From Salinicoccus carnicancri Crm (GTDB lineage Bacteria; Bacillota; Bacilli; Staphylococcales; Salinicoccaceae), in the NCBI RefSeq assembly GCF_000330705.1, contig NZ_ANAM01000010.1:1-64000 (forward strand): a stretch of 64,000 bases of DNA, read 5' to 3'. Numbering within the stretch: position 1 is the first letter of the stretch; every line of letters begins with the position of its first letter. The notes below the pieces were generated by a model. The model did not search any database. It worked only from the letters and a program-made list of their open reading frames with translations, and had not been told where the DNA came from. A program made the position numbers and the translations under genes. Of the stretch, positions 16,044 through 25,904 are shown one piece after another.

Positions 16044-16060
16044 CCGTTTCCAGGTTATTT
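16044..16060. terminator. Right arm of the terminator split by the insertion sequence
   Basis: CCGTTTCCAGGTTATTT, the exact complement of 14525-14541. It lies downstream of the GntP-family permease gene ending at 16117. The insertion leaves each arm 1.5 kb from its partner, so neither convergent operon keeps its original hairpin. Confidence 0.85.
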
Positions 16061-16116
16061 TCCATCTCTCCATTGAATCATAAAGGCACCCGGAAGATCG
16101 GATGCCAGCATACGAA

Positions 16117-17400
16117 TTAGACAAGTCCGATCATGTTGAGCAGTATACATACTGCGATTGCGATGACGGGGATGACTATGGCCACAACGGCGATATCCGC
16201 GTAACTTTTCTTATGGGTCATCCCTGTAACTGCAAGCAGTGTCAGCACCGCACCGTTGTGGGGCAGAACATCCAGACCGCCAGATGACAGAGAGGCGATC
16301 CTGTGGAATGCCTCGACGCCGATTCCGCTGGTCTCCGCCGATTCCCTGAAATGTTCTCCCAGTGCTTCGAGCACAATCGCCATACCGCCTGAGGCGCTGC
16401 CGGTTGCCCCAGCAAGTATATTGACGGCGATGGCCTCGGAAATGAGCGGGCTGCCCTTGATGCCTGTCATGAGCTGCGTCAGGTCACCGAACCCTTCGAC
16501 ACTTTTGACGACAGTCCCGAAACCGACTGCCGCACAGGTGTTGATGATGGCGGTGATTGAACCGACCGCCCCTTCATTGATGGCATTAACGAATTTTTTG
16601 TATTTATGGATGTTGAATATAAGTATCAGCAGGATGCCGATGATCAGTGAAGTGATGATATGAAGGCCGAACACATTGAGCGCAACAAGCACTGCGATCA
16701 ACGGAATGATTGACAGTACAATGTTCGGCAGCTTTTCATCCTGCGTTTCATCGACCTTGTCTGTCGGTTCATCGAACACTTCCCCCGCCGCCTTCAGTTT
16801 CCTTTCCCTGTATATCAGATACCAGTAACCGCCGAAAAACATGACTACGGCCGCGACGATACCCATCACAGGAGCCGCCATCGGTGTGGTCCCGAAATAT
16901 TCCATCGGAATCAGGTTCTGTATCTGGGGTGTGCCCGGGATTGCGGTCATGGTGAATGTGAATGCACCCAGGGCCACCGTTGCCGGCATGAGCCGCCTCG
17001 GTATCTCCGCTTCCCTGAAGAGGGACAGAGCCAGTGGATAGATGGCGAATACGACGACGAAAAGGCTGACACCGCCGTAAGTCAGGACAGAGGCGGCGAT
17101 GACGACGCCCAGTATCGCACGCTTGGTCCCGATCAGTTTGGTGATATTGACCGCCACGGAATTCGCCATGCCGGTCGCATCCATAAGTTTACCGAACACC
17201 GCCCCCAGCATGAACACCGGGAACCATGTTTTCGCAAAGTCCACGAAGCCTTGCATATAAGGTCCCGTATAGGCTTCAAGCAGATCGAGCCCGCCGGTGA
17301 GTGCAACGATTCCGGCGGCAATCGGTGCCACCCAGATGATCGACCACCCGAGATAGGCAAGTACAATGATCGTTAAAAGTCCAAGAAAAATACCCAGCAA
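16117..17400 (-). CDS. GntP-family permease, likely 3-hydroxybutyrate
   Basis: A 427-residue, 11-13 helix membrane carrier of the GntP (gluconate:H+ symporter) family, with family stretches FVDFAKTWFPVFMLGAVFGKLMD, TAIPGTPQIQNLIPMEYFGT and a C-terminal ASGGMAIVLEALGEHF. The start is TTG at 17400, after GAGGGGG. It is the last gene of the ketone body operon, 15 bases after the 3-hydroxybutyrate dehydrogenase gene. Some GntP-family members are D-3-hydroxybutyrate permeases, and position makes that the best guess here; gluconate is the family alternative. Confidence 0.8.
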   Translation of the reverse strand: MLGIFLGLLTIIVLAYLGWSIIWVAPIAAGIVALTGGLDLLEAYTGPYMQGFVDFAKTWFPVFMLGAVFGKLMDATGMANSVAVNITKLIGTKRAILGVVIAASVLTYGGVSLFVVVFAIYPLALSLFREAEIPRRLMPATVALGAFTFTMTAIPGTPQIQNLIPMEYFGTTPMAAPVMGIVAAVVMFFGGYWYLIYRERKLKAAGEVFDEPTDKVDETQDEKLPNIVLSIIPLIAVLVALNVFGLHIITSLIIGILLILIFNIHKYKKFVNAINEGAVGSITAIINTCAAVGFGTVVKSVEGFGDLTQLMTGIKGSPLISEAIAVNILAGATGSASGGMAIVLEALGEHFRESAETSGIGVEAFHRIASLSSGGLDVLPHNGAVLTLLAVTGMTHKKSYADIAVVAIVIPVIAIAVCILLNMIGLV

Positions 17401-17415
17401 AAGAATACCCCCTCG

Positions 17416-18192
17416 TTATTGGACAGTATATCCGCCGTCGATCAGGACGGCCTGGCCAGTAACTCCTTTCGCACTGTCGCTCGTCAGGAACATCGCATAG
17501 TCGGCGATTTCCCCGATTTCAATCAGCCGTTTCTGTGGAATCAGAGGGAACAGCACTTCTTCGATCACCTTGTCCGCTGCCACGCCCCTTGACTGGGCCA
17601 GGTCTTCCATCTGGCCGCGGACAAGCGGCGTGTCCACATAGCCCGGACAGATTGCATTGACCGTGATGCCATGTTCGGCCGCTTCCAGGGCTGCCACCTT
17701 CGTCAGGCCGATGACACCGTGCTTGGCACTGTTATATGCCGCTTTCCCGGCAAAACCGATGACGCCGTTGATGGAAGCCATGTTGAGAATCGTCCCGCTG
17801 CCCTGCTCTTTCATGATTGGCATCACGTGCTTCGTTCCGATGAACGGCGCCACAAGCATGATATCGATCATCTGCCTGAATTTATCCGTCGGGAACTCCT
17901 CTATATCCGACACATGCTGCAACCCTGCGTTATTGAACAGCACATCGATGCGCCCGTACTCCTCTTTCGTCCTGTCAATCAGATTCTCTATATCATCCTC
18001 ACTGGTCACGTCAGCACGGATGCCCAGGCAGTCATACGCCTTTGCCTTCAGATCTTCGACGATTTCATCCAGCTTCTCCTGATTGATGTCGGACAGTACC
18101 ACTTTCGCGCCATTCTTCAAAAACACTTTGCTGATCTCGAGCCCGAGCCCGCTCGCAGCCCCTGTAATTATTGTCACTTTATCCTTCACCAT
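17416..18192 (-). CDS. bdhA: 3-hydroxybutyrate dehydrogenase (SDR)
   Basis: 258 residues, the normal length for this short-chain dehydrogenase. The NAD-binding motif TGAASGLG is at residues 10-17, NNAG near 88-91, and the catalytic YNSAK near 153-157. The segment GLQHVSDIEEFP directly after NNAG is characteristic of D-3-hydroxybutyrate dehydrogenases. It oxidises 3-hydroxybutyrate to acetoacetate, which the CoA transferase encoded upstream activates to acetoacetyl-CoA for thiolysis. ATG 18192 follows GGGAGA. It lies 14 bases after the CoA transferase B subunit gene in the same operon. Confidence 0.92.
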   Translation of the reverse strand: MVKDKVTIITGAASGLGLEISKVFLKNGAKVVLSDINQEKLDEIVEDLKAKAYDCLGIRADVTSEDDIENLIDRTKEEYGRIDVLFNNAGLQHVSDIEEFPTDKFRQMIDIMLVAPFIGTKHVMPIMKEQGSGTILNMASINGVIGFAGKAAYNSAKHGVIGLTKVAALEAAEHGITVNAICPGYVDTPLVRGQMEDLAQSRGVAADKVIEEVLFPLIPQKRLIEIGEIADYAMFLTSDSAKGVTGQAVLIDGGYTVQ

Positions 18193-18206
18193 GCATATCT
18201 CCCTTC

Positions 18207-18845
18207 CTATAGAGCCACTTCGAATTCAGCTTCTGTTTTCTCTTTGACTTCTTCGACTGTTACACCGTCCTGCAGCTCCACGAGTTTCATGGTACCGCCC
18301 TCGAAATCGAACACTGCGAGATCAGTGATGAGGCGGTCCACCACCTGTTCCCCTGTAAGAGGCAGTTCGCACTCCTTCTTGATCTTCGCATCTCCGTGCT
18401 TATTGACATGGTCCATGATGACAACGACCTTCTTGGCACCTGCCACGAGATCCATGGCACCGCCCATGCCTTTTACCAGCACGCCGGGAATCATATAGTT
18501 TGCGAGATCCCCCGTTTTGGACACTTCCATCCCGCCGAGGATCGCAAGATCGATATGGCCGCCGCGGATCATGCCGAACGAATCGGCTGTATCGAAGAAT
18601 GAAGCGCCCTTTGCCGCCGTCACCGTCTCCTTGCCGGCATTGATGAGATCCGGGTCCAGTTCATCTTCGGTGGGATAGGGACCGATGCCGAGCAGGCCGT
18701 TCTCCGACTGGAAATAAACATTTTCAACATCGTTCCGAATTTCATTGGCGACAAGTGTCGGCATGCCGATGCCCAGGTTGATGTTCATGTCACTTTTGAT
18801 CTCCTGGCCGGCCCTTTTGATGATCCTGACTCTGTGCTCCTTCAT
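18207..18845 (-). CDS. scoB: 3-oxoacid CoA-transferase subunit B
   Basis: 212 residues. The family signature around VYFQSENGLLGIGPYP contains the catalytic glutamate that forms the enzyme-CoA thioester, and NLGIGMPTLVANEI lies near the N-terminus. With the A subunit it transfers CoA from succinyl-CoA or acetyl-CoA to acetoacetate. The start ATG shares its first base with the stop of the A-subunit gene (TAATG), indicating translational coupling and equal stoichiometry. An acetate:acetoacetyl-CoA transferase (AtoA) specificity is equally possible. Confidence 0.92.
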   Translation of the reverse strand: MKEHRVRIIKRAGQEIKSDMNINLGIGMPTLVANEIRNDVENVYFQSENGLLGIGPYPTEDELDPDLINAGKETVTAAKGASFFDTADSFGMIRGGHIDLAILGGMEVSKTGDLANYMIPGVLVKGMGGAMDLVAGAKKVVVIMDHVNKHGDAKIKKECELPLTGEQVVDRLITDLAVFDFEGGTMKLVELQDGVTVEEVKEKTEAEFEVAL

Positions 18846-19543
18846 TATGATTCCTCCTTGACAGTTCTCTTTTCGATGCGTTTTTCAAAATGTTCACCGA
18901 CATATACATAATCGACATAGATGCCGGACAGATGGATGGCATCCGGATCCAGTTCCCCGACCTCAACGAGTTCTTCAACTTCGACAATCGTCGTCTTTGC
19001 CGCGGTTGCACACTGGGGATTGAAGTTCCTGGCCGTCTTATTGAAGATCAGGTTGCCGTATGTGTCAGCTTTCTGCGCCTTCACAAGGGCATAATCCCCG
19101 GTAATCGCCTCTTCCATGAGGTATTCCTCACCGCCGAACTCTTTCGTCTCCTTGCCTTCGGCCACTCTCGTGCCGACACCGGTCTTTGTATAGAATGCCG
19201 GAATCCCCGCACCGCCGGCCCTCATTTTTTCAGCCAGCGTACCCTGCGGCGTAAGGTCCACTTCCAGCTCCCCGTCGATGAACTGCTGCATGAAAGTCTT
19301 ATTCTCCCCTACATAGGAAGAGACCATCTTCTTAACCTGCTTATCCTTCAGCAGGACTCCGAGTCCGAAGTCATCCACACCACAGTTGTTACTGACCACT
19401 GTCAGATCCTTCGTCCCCTTCTTCCTGACTTCCTCGATGGAATGTTCCGGTATGCCGCTCAGCCCGAAGCCTCCGACCAGCAGTGTCATCCCATCTTCCA
19501 GGCTTTTCAGCCCTTCACTCAGATCCTGTATTACTTTCGACAT
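18845..19543 (-). CDS. scoA: 3-oxoacid CoA-transferase subunit A
   Basis: 232 residues. Family features are [36 protein letters not shown], and the [17 protein letters not shown] loop that binds CoA. Partner of the B subunit encoded immediately downstream. ATG at 19543 has AAAGGAGG eight bases upstream; an in-frame TTG directly before it is too close to that site. It lies 15 bases after the thiolase gene, in an operon order thiolase, subunit A, subunit B, dehydrogenase, permease that follows the catabolic logic from acetoacetate to acetyl-CoA. Confidence 0.92.
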   Translation of the reverse strand: MSKVIQDLSEGLKSLEDGMTLLVGGFGLSGIPEHSIEEVRKKGTKDLTVVSNNCGVDDFGLGVLLKDKQVKKMVSSYVGENKTFMQQFIDGELEVDLTPQGTLAEKMRAGGAGIPAFYTKTGVGTRVAEGKETKEFGGEEYLMEEAITGDYALVKAQKADTYGNLIFNKTARNFNPQCATAAKTTIVEVEELVEVGELDPDAIHLSGIYVDYVYVGEHFEKRIEKRTVKEES

Positions 19544-19558
19544 CAAAAATTCCTCCTT

Positions 19559-20737
19559 TTATTTGCTTACTGAAATCGCAATCCCCTGGCCTCCGCCGAT
19601 GCACAGCGTGGCCAGTCCTTTTTGGCTGTCCCGCTTCTTCATCTCATGGAGCAGTGTCACGAGGATGCGTGCCCCCGAGGCACCTATCGGATGGCCGAGG
19701 GCGATTGCCCCGCCGTTCACATTGACGATATCCTGGTTGAAGCCAAGTTCCTGACCGACTGCGAGCGCCTGCGCGGCAAACGCTTCGTTCGCTTCGATGA
19801 GATCGTAATCCTCAAGCGGTGTCCCGACTTTTTTGATCATCGATTTCACCGCACCGACCGGGCCGATGCCCATGATGCTCGGATCGACACCGCTCGTGCC
19901 GAAACCGTCAATGTAGGCCATAATCCTGAGCCCCAGTTCCTTCGCCTTCTCCTCACTCATCACCAGCGTACATGCTGCACCGTCATTGATACCCGAGGAA
20001 TTCCCCGCGGTCACACTGCCATCTTTTTTGAAGGCGGGCTTCAGATTCCCCAGTTTCCCGGCCGTGACGCCCTCCCTCGGAAACTCATCCGTGTCGAAGA
20101 CGACAGGGTCTTTTTTATGCTGCGGAATTTCCACCGGCACGATCTCCTTTTCGAACCTTCCGGACCGGATGGCTTCAACCGCCTTGTTCTGGGACTGTGC
20201 CGACAGTTCATCCTGCGATTCACGGCCGATGTCATACCTGTCGCACAGGTTCTCGGCCGTAACCCCCATATGATACTGGTTGAATGTACAAGTAAGACCG
20301 TCGTAGAGCATGGAGTCCTTGAGGTTCTGGTCGCCCATCTTGAAACCGAAACGCCCGTTCTCAAGTAGCATCGGTGCCCGGGACATGTTCTCCATCCCGC
20401 CGGCCAGCACAATATCCGCATCCCCCAGCGCAATGGACTGGTAAGCCAGCTGGACACTCTTCAGGCCGGAACCGCAGACTTTATTGATGGTCGTTGCGGG
20501 GACAGAGGCCGGCAGGCCCGCACCTACCCCCGCAATCCTTGCCGGGTTCTGTCCGAGGCCGGCCTGGAGCACATTGCCCATGATGACCTCATCGACATCT
20601 TCCCCTTCTATCCCGTTCTCTTCGATAATGCTCCGTATCACCTTCGCTCCAAGATCGGTGGCCGAAATCCCCTTAAGACTTCCGCCAAACGCTCCTATTG
20701 CGGTACGACGTGCATCTGCAATCACTACTTTTTTCAT
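19559..20737 (-). CDS. atoB: Acetyl-CoA acetyltransferase (thiolase)
   Basis: 392 residues, the usual thiolase length. The acyl-accepting cysteine is Cys88 in [11 protein letters not shown], the histidine is in [13 protein letters not shown], and the second cysteine is in LCIGGGQG near the C-terminus. [11 protein letters not shown] is the other family box. In this operon it cleaves acetoacetyl-CoA into two acetyl-CoA. It lies 22 bases after the AtoE-like carrier gene. Confidence 0.94.
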   Translation of the reverse strand: MKKVVIADARRTAIGAFGGSLKGISATDLGAKVIRSIIEENGIEGEDVDEVIMGNVLQAGLGQNPARIAGVGAGLPASVPATTINKVCGSGLKSVQLAYQSIALGDADIVLAGGMENMSRAPMLLENGRFGFKMGDQNLKDSMLYDGLTCTFNQYHMGVTAENLCDRYDIGRESQDELSAQSQNKAVEAIRSGRFEKEIVPVEIPQHKKDPVVFDTDEFPREGVTAGKLGNLKPAFKKDGSVTAGNSSGINDGAACTLVMSEEKAKELGLRIMAYIDGFGTSGVDPSIMGIGPVGAVKSMIKKVGTPLEDYDLIEANEAFAAQALAVGQELGFNQDIVNVNGGAIALGHPIGASGARILVTLLHEMKKRDSQKGLATLCIGGGQGIAISVSK

Positions 20738-20759
20738 GATTCTCCTCCTATTTGTAAAT

Positions 20760-22076
20760 TTAGAATATGATCAACATTATCATTCCTATGATGAAACCTG
20801 ATACGACAAGCGCCCAGACACAAAAGCCCATTATGTCCCTTGCCCTGAGCCCTGCGATCGCAAGCGCCGGCAGTGCCCAGAACGGCTGGATCATATTCGT
20901 CCAGGCATCTCCCCAGGCAATCGCCACCGCCATTTTGGACTGCTCGATCCCGAGCTCCATCGCAGCACCGATCATCACCGGTGCCTGGACCGCCCATTGT
21001 CCGCCGCCACTCGGCACGAAGAAGTTGACAACCCCGGCGCTCAGAAAAGCAAAGAGCGGGAACGTGACTTCATTGGACACGCTTACAAATATCTCTGTAA
21101 TCTGTGACGCAAATCCCGATTCCACCATCATGCCCATCAGCCCGGCATAGAACGGGAACTGGATGAGTATCGGACCCACACCCCTGACCGCCTCGAACAC
21201 CGCTTCGATGTAGTTTCTCGGCGTACCGTGCAGGATCAGTCCCGTGAACAGGAAGATAAAGTTCACGATGTTCAAATTGAGATCAAGGCCGTTCACAGAG
21301 AAATGGTAGATGACATAGACGATACCAATGGCACCGATAATATAATTCAGCACCCTGCTGTTTTCAAGCCGTTCGGCCGGCGTCATATTCTCAGGCTTCG
21401 GCTCCGGTCCCGGCTCGGCAAGCAGTTCGGGGTCGATTATGTACCTTTCCGATTTTTCCGGATGCATGAAATAGTTCAGGATCGGTATGGTCACGACCAG
21501 CAACGCCACGATCAGCAGGTTGCCGAAAGTGAACACCGTATCCGTTATCGGAATGATGCCGATCTGCTCCACAAACGGGTGGCCTTCAGTCGCCACAGTG
21601 AGAGGTATCGATCCAGAAAAACCTCCGTGCCATACCAGGAACCCCGAGTAGCCGCTGGCAATCAGCAGGCGGTAGTCCGTGTCATCCCTCTGGCGCGCAA
21701 CCTCCTTGGCAAAGAGTACCCCGAGCACAAGCCCGAATCCCCAGTTGATGAAACAGGCCAGCGCCGCCACGACAGAAACAAGCACAATCGCCTGACCGGC
21801 CGTATTCGGAACGGACCCAAGCCTGGACAGCAGATTCTTAAACGGCGTACTCTTCGCCATCACATGCCCGGTCAACAGCACCATTGACATCTGGACGGTG
21901 AATTCCATGAGACTCCAGAAGCCCTCACCGAAAAACGATGTCATCTGGAGCGGCGAACTGCCGGTCGTGATCATGCTGAGCACAAAAACGACCAGACTCA
22001 GCAGAATGACGAAAATGAACGGATCCGGCAAATACTTCTCCATCAGCCGCGTGGATAATTTAGTTAAAGTTTTCAT
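20760..22076 (-). CDS. atoE: Short-chain fatty acid / acetoacetate transporter (AtoE family)
   Basis: 438 residues with about ten or more membrane helices, of the short-chain fatty acid transporter family. Family stretches are [40 protein letters not shown] and [18 protein letters not shown]. It should import acetoacetate, butyrate or similar short acids. The ATG at 22076 follows AAGGGGG; an in-frame GTG nine codons upstream lacks a site. First gene of the six-gene operon running to 16117, with a cre-like site about 80 bases upstream. The operon carries two carriers (AtoE and GntP types), consistent with separate uptake of acetoacetate and 3-hydroxybutyrate. Confidence 0.92.
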   Translation of the reverse strand: MKTLTKLSTRLMEKYLPDPFIFVILLSLVVFVLSMITTGSSPLQMTSFFGEGFWSLMEFTVQMSMVLLTGHVMAKSTPFKNLLSRLGSVPNTAGQAIVLVSVVAALACFINWGFGLVLGVLFAKEVARQRDDTDYRLLIASGYSGFLVWHGGFSGSIPLTVATEGHPFVEQIGIIPITDTVFTFGNLLIVALLVVTIPILNYFMHPEKSERYIIDPELLAEPGPEPKPENMTPAERLENSRVLNYIIGAIGIVYVIYHFSVNGLDLNLNIVNFIFLFTGLILHGTPRNYIEAVFEAVRGVGPILIQFPFYAGLMGMMVESGFASQITEIFVSVSNEVTFPLFAFLSAGVVNFFVPSGGGQWAVQAPVMIGAAMELGIEQSKMAVAIAWGDAWTNMIQPFWALPALAIAGLRARDIMGFCVWALVVSGFIIGMIMLIIF

Positions 22077-22152
22077 CTCTTCCCCCTTGTTTGATTTAAG
22101 CACATCTAAAAAGATATAGTTCTATAATAAAGTTATCATATTATCCTGGCAT

Positions 22153-22166
22153 TGGAAACGATTACA
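22153..22166. promoter_or_regulatory. cre-like catabolite control site
   Basis: TGGAAACGATTACA, one mismatch to TGWAANCGNTNWCA. It lies between the divergent atoE operon and rpoN gene and could repress either one when preferred sugars are present. Confidence 0.5.
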
Positions 22167-22249
22167 ACAATTGAAGTGGCCCTTTATTTCTTATGCTCTT
22201 TTTTACAATATGTAACGTTTTGTATAATCTGTTTAATAATATAGAATGT

Positions 22250-22277
22250 TTGACATGCCTGTGCTACTATGTATAAA
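22250..22277 (+). promoter_or_regulatory. Promoter of the rpoN gene
   Basis: Perfect TTGACA (22250-22255), 16-base spacer, TATAAA (22272-22277), about 30 bases before the rpoN start codon. It indicates ordinary sigma-A expression of the sigma-54 gene. Confidence 0.6.
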
Positions 22278-22309
22278 ACACTTCATACAGCGCAAAGGGG
22301 GCATTCAAA

Positions 22310-23506
22310 ATGATAAATCTGGATACATTTGTTGCAAATGAACTCGGTATTTCATTGAATAATTTCATTTATAATTCCATCAGCGTTTTCAAGTACGACA
22401 GGCGTGAATTGAATGATTACATTATAAACAAATGTGATGAAAATCCGCTGGTCTACATAGATGAAGATAAACTTCCGCTCTCCGCCATCCCATCCAGAAG
22501 CGAAGACTCCCCGGGCATCCTCTCCGAACTGTCCACCCATTTCAACTGTACGCTCGATGACCGCAGGAGGGAAACAATGCAATTCATTCTGCATTCTCTG
22601 AGTCCATCCGGTTTTTTGGAAGCGCATCCAAATGAGGTTTCTGGCATCTCCGGTGCGCCTCCCGGAGAAGTAGATGAACTGCTGGAGCTGCTGAAAGCAT
22701 ACGAGGATAAGGGGATCGGATGCACAGATGTCTGTGATTTCCTGGCTTTTCAATTAAAAAATCAAGGTATATACGACAAAGGTCTATTCAGTTTATTCAT
22801 GTCGAACCTTGAAGACATTAACAGGGGCAATCTTGATTTCCTCGGGGAGGCCGCCAGAAATGAACTGCTGGGATATGTGAAGCTTATCACTGAATCCTGC
22901 ACCCTCTCTCCGATTGATGGAGGAGAAACCGAATATCTGGAACCGGATGCCACAATCTCCATCGACAGAAATACCTTCAATATCACCATCAACGATTACC
23001 TGTCTGACTGCATCACATTCGAACCCTTTGAAGTCCAGCCGGATGACAAGGATTTCAAAAAGAAGATGGAGAAATACAGGCAGGATTACGAGGAACTTTC
23101 TTCGATTCTGAATGCCAGAAAAATGTATCTGAGCAGTGTATTGACAATCATTGCGAACACACAGAAGTCATTTCTGCTGGGCGAGACAGATTTCCTCAAT
23201 CCATTGGACCAGAATGATCTGGCCGATGCAACTTCCCTCAGCCCTGCTACAATCAGCAGGCTGCTCGCCAACAAATTCATCGCCACACCGAAAGGGAGCC
23301 TGCCGGTCAAATCCCTGTTGTCGAAGAAATGCTGCAACGGTGCCTCCGTCAGCTATGCGATGCACCTGATCCAAAGCTTTTCAGGATTTGAAAAAATGCC
23401 GGACAGTAAAATTTCAAGCAAACTCGGAGAACTTGGCGTGAATCTCTCCAGAAGGACCGTAAACAAATATAAAAATCAGATATTAAGCCAAAAATTAAAG
23501 GATTAG
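22310..23506 (+). CDS. rpoN: RNA polymerase sigma-54 factor, divergent
   Basis: 398 residues, shorter than the usual 430-480. The C-terminal DNA-binding domain is clear: an HTH around ATSLSPATISRLLANKFIATPKG (about 305-330) and the RpoN box LSRRTVNKYKNQ (379-390), which reads the -24 element. The N-terminal region I (about 20-50, VFKYDRRELNDYIINKCDENPLVYI) aligns with the NPLLE-ending activator-interacting region but lacks its Gln/Leu richness. Such genes are absent from Staphylococcus and rare in its relatives. It is convergent with the hydroxyproline operon, whose other end carries a sigma-54 activator gene, suggesting a local regulatory module. AAAGGGGG precedes the ATG; the stop lies inside the terminator stem. 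Confidence 0.88.
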   Translation: MINLDTFVANELGISLNNFIYNSISVFKYDRRELNDYIINKCDENPLVYIDEDKLPLSAIPSRSEDSPGILSELSTHFNCTLDDRRRETMQFILHSLSPSGFLEAHPNEVSGISGAPPGEVDELLELLKAYEDKGIGCTDVCDFLAFQLKNQGIYDKGLFSLFMSNLEDINRGNLDFLGEAARNELLGYVKLITESCTLSPIDGGETEYLEPDATISIDRNTFNITINDYLSDCITFEPFEVQPDDKDFKKKMEKYRQDYEELSSILNARKMYLSSVLTIIANTQKSFLLGETDFLNPLDQNDLADATSLSPATISRLLANKFIATPKGSLPVKSLLSKKCCNGASVSYAMHLIQSFSGFEKMPDSKISSKLGELGVNLSRRTVNKYKNQILSQKLKD

Positions 23507-23530
23507 TCCAAGGGAACGGACTAATCCTTT
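23497..23530. terminator. Bidirectional terminator overlapping the 3' end of rpoN
   Basis: AAAGGATTAGTCC / GGACTAATCCTTT around an eight-base loop. The left arm includes the last codons and the TAG stop of rpoN; the hairpin also serves the convergent hydroxyproline operon ending at 23564. Confidence 0.88.
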
Positions 23531-23563
23531 CTCTATGTGATCGGGGATAAACAGCGTACATTG

Positions 23564-24445
23564 CTAATCCAGTTTTTCCATCAGGGACTTCAGCTGACTG
23601 ACCTCGTCATCGGTGAGCCCCAGTCTCGGTTTACGGGACGGCCCGCCGGCCAGCCCTTTCAGATCCATCGCCTTTTTGACGATCTGGACGTATTTGCCGG
23701 AGTCCTCGAGGAATTCACACAGCGGCAGCAGATCTTTGTTGAGCGTTTTGGCTTCATCATACTTGCCCGCCTTCACCAGTTCATACAGCTGTGCCGCGCT
23801 GTTCGGGGCGATGTTGGCCGCCACCGACACCCAGCCGGTTGCCCCCTGTACGAAGGACTCAAATGCCAGGTCATCGGAACCGCAGAACAATACGAGATCC
23901 GTATTGTCGGCGACCGCCCGCACTTTGCGGATGTCCCCGCTCGACTCCTTGATGTACTGCACCTTGTCCAGCTCCCTGTCAATCCGGCAGATGGTTGCAT
24001 CTTCCAGGTTCACGTTCGCAGTGAACGGGTTATTGTACATCATGAGCGGTTGGGTCACTACATCATTCACATCCTTGAACTGATGGAACGCCTCTTCCTC
24101 CGTCGGTGTCTGATAGAAGGAATTGATGAGCAGCAGCCCGTCCGCATGGTTGGCTTCGGCATGCCGGGCATACTCGATGACCTTGCTCGTCCGTTCGTCG
24201 GCAATGCCGACCAGAAGCGCGGTGTCCGTATCCTTCACCATCGGGCCGACCAGTTCCACGATCTTTTTCTTCTCCGCTTCATCCAGTGAGGCAAACTCAC
24301 CGGTGCTGCCCACGATGACGATCCCCGCCGCCTGCTGATCCAGATAATACTGGACGTTCGCTTTCATGCCTTCGTAGTTGACGCTGTAATCCCCATGCAT
24401 CGGTGTAATCAATACCGGGAACGCTCCTTCAAACTGTTTTTTCAT
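23564..24445 (-). CDS. DapA-family enzyme, probable 1-pyrroline-4-hydroxy-2-carboxylate deaminase
   Basis: 293 residues, the normal length for the dihydrodipicolinate synthase / N-acetylneuraminate lyase family. Visible: IVGSTGEFASLD (GxTGE), MMYNNPF with Tyr137, and the Schiff-base lysine Lys166 in YIKESSGD. With a hydroxyproline epimerase and D-amino-acid-type oxidase in the same operon, the best assignment is the deaminase that converts pyrroline-4-hydroxy-2-carboxylate to 2-oxoglutarate semialdehyde, a known family role in hydroxyproline catabolism. The ATG at 24445 follows GGAGG with an eleven-base spacer; it overlaps the end of the carrier gene by 17 bases. Lysine biosynthesis is an unlikely role in this context. 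Confidence 0.82.
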   Translation of the reverse strand: MKKQFEGAFPVLITPMHGDYSVNYEGMKANVQYYLDQQAAGIVIVGSTGEFASLDEAEKKKIVELVGPMVKDTDTALLVGIADERTSKVIEYARHAEANHADGLLLINSFYQTPTEEEAFHQFKDVNDVVTQPLMMYNNPFTANVNLEDATICRIDRELDKVQYIKESSGDIRKVRAVADNTDLVLFCGSDDLAFESFVQGATGWVSVAANIAPNSAAQLYELVKAGKYDEAKTLNKDLLPLCEFLEDSGKYVQIVKKAMDLKGLAGGPSRKPRLGLTDDEVSQLKSLMEKLD

Positions 24446-25889
24446 AGATTTTGTATCCTCCATTTTCTTCATTATTTTCGTCATCCTCTTTATCACGTGC
24501 TTTTTCATATTCGTCTTTCTCCATTATGAACAAACCAAAATAACCGTAGATCAGCGAAATGATCATGACCAGGAACCCGTACCAGAAGAACGGCAGATAG
24601 GCAAGTGTCGCAACCCCCAGTGTAGTCGCCATGAATACACCGCCGTCAGACCATGGCACCATCGGGGTCGTCACGGTCCCACCGGCTTCGACATTTCTCG
24701 AGAGCAGTGTGCGGCTCACATTTTTGCGGTCGTAGTTCTCTTCGGTGATCTTGGAACCCGTAAGCAGTGACACATATGCTGCACCACCGAAGAATACGCC
24801 GAAGAACGATGCAAGCATTGTTGTGAGTGTCAAATTGCCGGTGTTATTCGCCCATCCGGCAAACAGGTTGCCGATTACTGTAAATGCACCGATCGCCTGC
24901 AAAAGACCACCCACGCCAAGTGCCAGGATGATCAGCAGGATCACTTCAAGCATGAATGTGATGCCACCGCGGTTAAGCAGACTGTCGATGAATGCAATAC
25001 CGGTATTCTGCTCGCTTCCGGAATACAGCGTCTGTATCGCTTCAATGAAGGCATACCCCTGGAACCAGGCTGCCCACAGGCTGCCCAGCAGGGCACCGAA
25101 AAGTATCACAGGTACAGATGGCATCCTCAATATGAGCATTACTATGACTACGAGGGCAGGAATCAGCATCACCCATGATATTTCAAATGTTTCCTGGAGT
25201 CCCGCCATCGTATTCCGGGCAATGGAAAGATCCCCGCTGCCGTCATGGAATACGGCCCCGGCAATCCAGTACATGATTCCGGCGATTATAAAGGCAGGCA
25301 CCGATACATATGACATCGACCGTATATGCCTGAACAGTTCCACTTTGGATAAGGATGCCGTCATTACAGTCGTATCCGACAACGGCGACATCTTGTCGCC
25401 TGTGTAACAGCCGGAGATGACCGCCCCGGCAACAAGCGCAGTCGGCAGACCGAAACTTTCTCCAATCCCCATCATCGCAATCCCTGCAGTTCCTGCGGCA
25501 CCGAATGAAGTCCCCGTGGATATGGCAGTGATGGCGCATATGACCATTGCGGCCATCAGAAAGATGCTCGGACTGATGATGCTGAGTCCGTAGTAGATCA
25601 TGGTCGGCACCACGCCGCCCGCAATCCAGGACCCGATCAGGGCACCAACCGCTATAAGTATCAAAATCGCACCCATTCCTTCGTAAATCCCTTTCAGCAA
25701 TCCTTTCTCCATCTCAAGATAGCCATATCCCAGATACAGGCCAAATCCCATGATCATGAACCATACAGTGAGCAGTGCCAGCTGTATCGGCAATTCTAAA
25801 ATGACTATGAAACCAAACATTATCACAACGAACAATCCGAGTATCGTGAGCAGAACCCCAAGACCCGGAAGTCTTTTCTCCCTTGTCAT
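24429..25889 (-). CDS. NhaC-family carrier, possibly hydroxyproline uptake
   Basis: 486 residues with about twelve membrane helices, of the NhaC Na+/H+ antiporter family: GTSFGAAGTAGIAMMGIGESFG, ISGCYTGDKMSPLSDTT (the family signature GAxFGDKxSPLSDT) and GGTVTTPMVPWSDGG. NhaC-type proteins in amino-acid catabolic operons are often substrate carriers or exchangers rather than pure sodium exporters. Here, between the deaminase and racemase-like genes, transport of hydroxyproline or its epimer coupled to sodium is the best guess (inference). A polar C-terminal tail rich in Asp, Glu and Asn follows the last helix. Confidence 0.85.
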   Translation of the reverse strand: MTREKRLPGLGVLLTILGLFVVIMFGFIVILELPIQLALLTVWFMIMGFGLYLGYGYLEMEKGLLKGIYEGMGAILILIAVGALIGSWIAGGVVPTMIYYGLSIISPSIFLMAAMVICAITAISTGTSFGAAGTAGIAMMGIGESFGLPTALVAGAVISGCYTGDKMSPLSDTTVMTASLSKVELFRHIRSMSYVSVPAFIIAGIMYWIAGAVFHDGSGDLSIARNTMAGLQETFEISWVMLIPALVVIVMLILRMPSVPVILFGALLGSLWAAWFQGYAFIEAIQTLYSGSEQNTGIAFIDSLLNRGGITFMLEVILLIILALGVGGLLQAIGAFTVIGNLFAGWANNTGNLTLTTMLASFFGVFFGGAAYVSLLTGSKITEENYDRKNVSRTLLSRNVEAGGTVTTPMVPWSDGGVFMATTLGVATLAYLPFFWYGFLVMIISLIYGYFGLFIMEKDEYEKARDKEDDENNEENGGYKIYEKTV

Positions 25890-25904
25890 CTGAATCCCCC
25901 TTGC

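Noticed and set aside
22147-22166. TGGCAT at 22147 as a sigma-54 promoter for rpoN
   Set aside because: The -12 position carries GA instead of GC and there is no T-rich spacer. A sigma-A promoter lies closer to the gene, and the stretch fits a cre site better.
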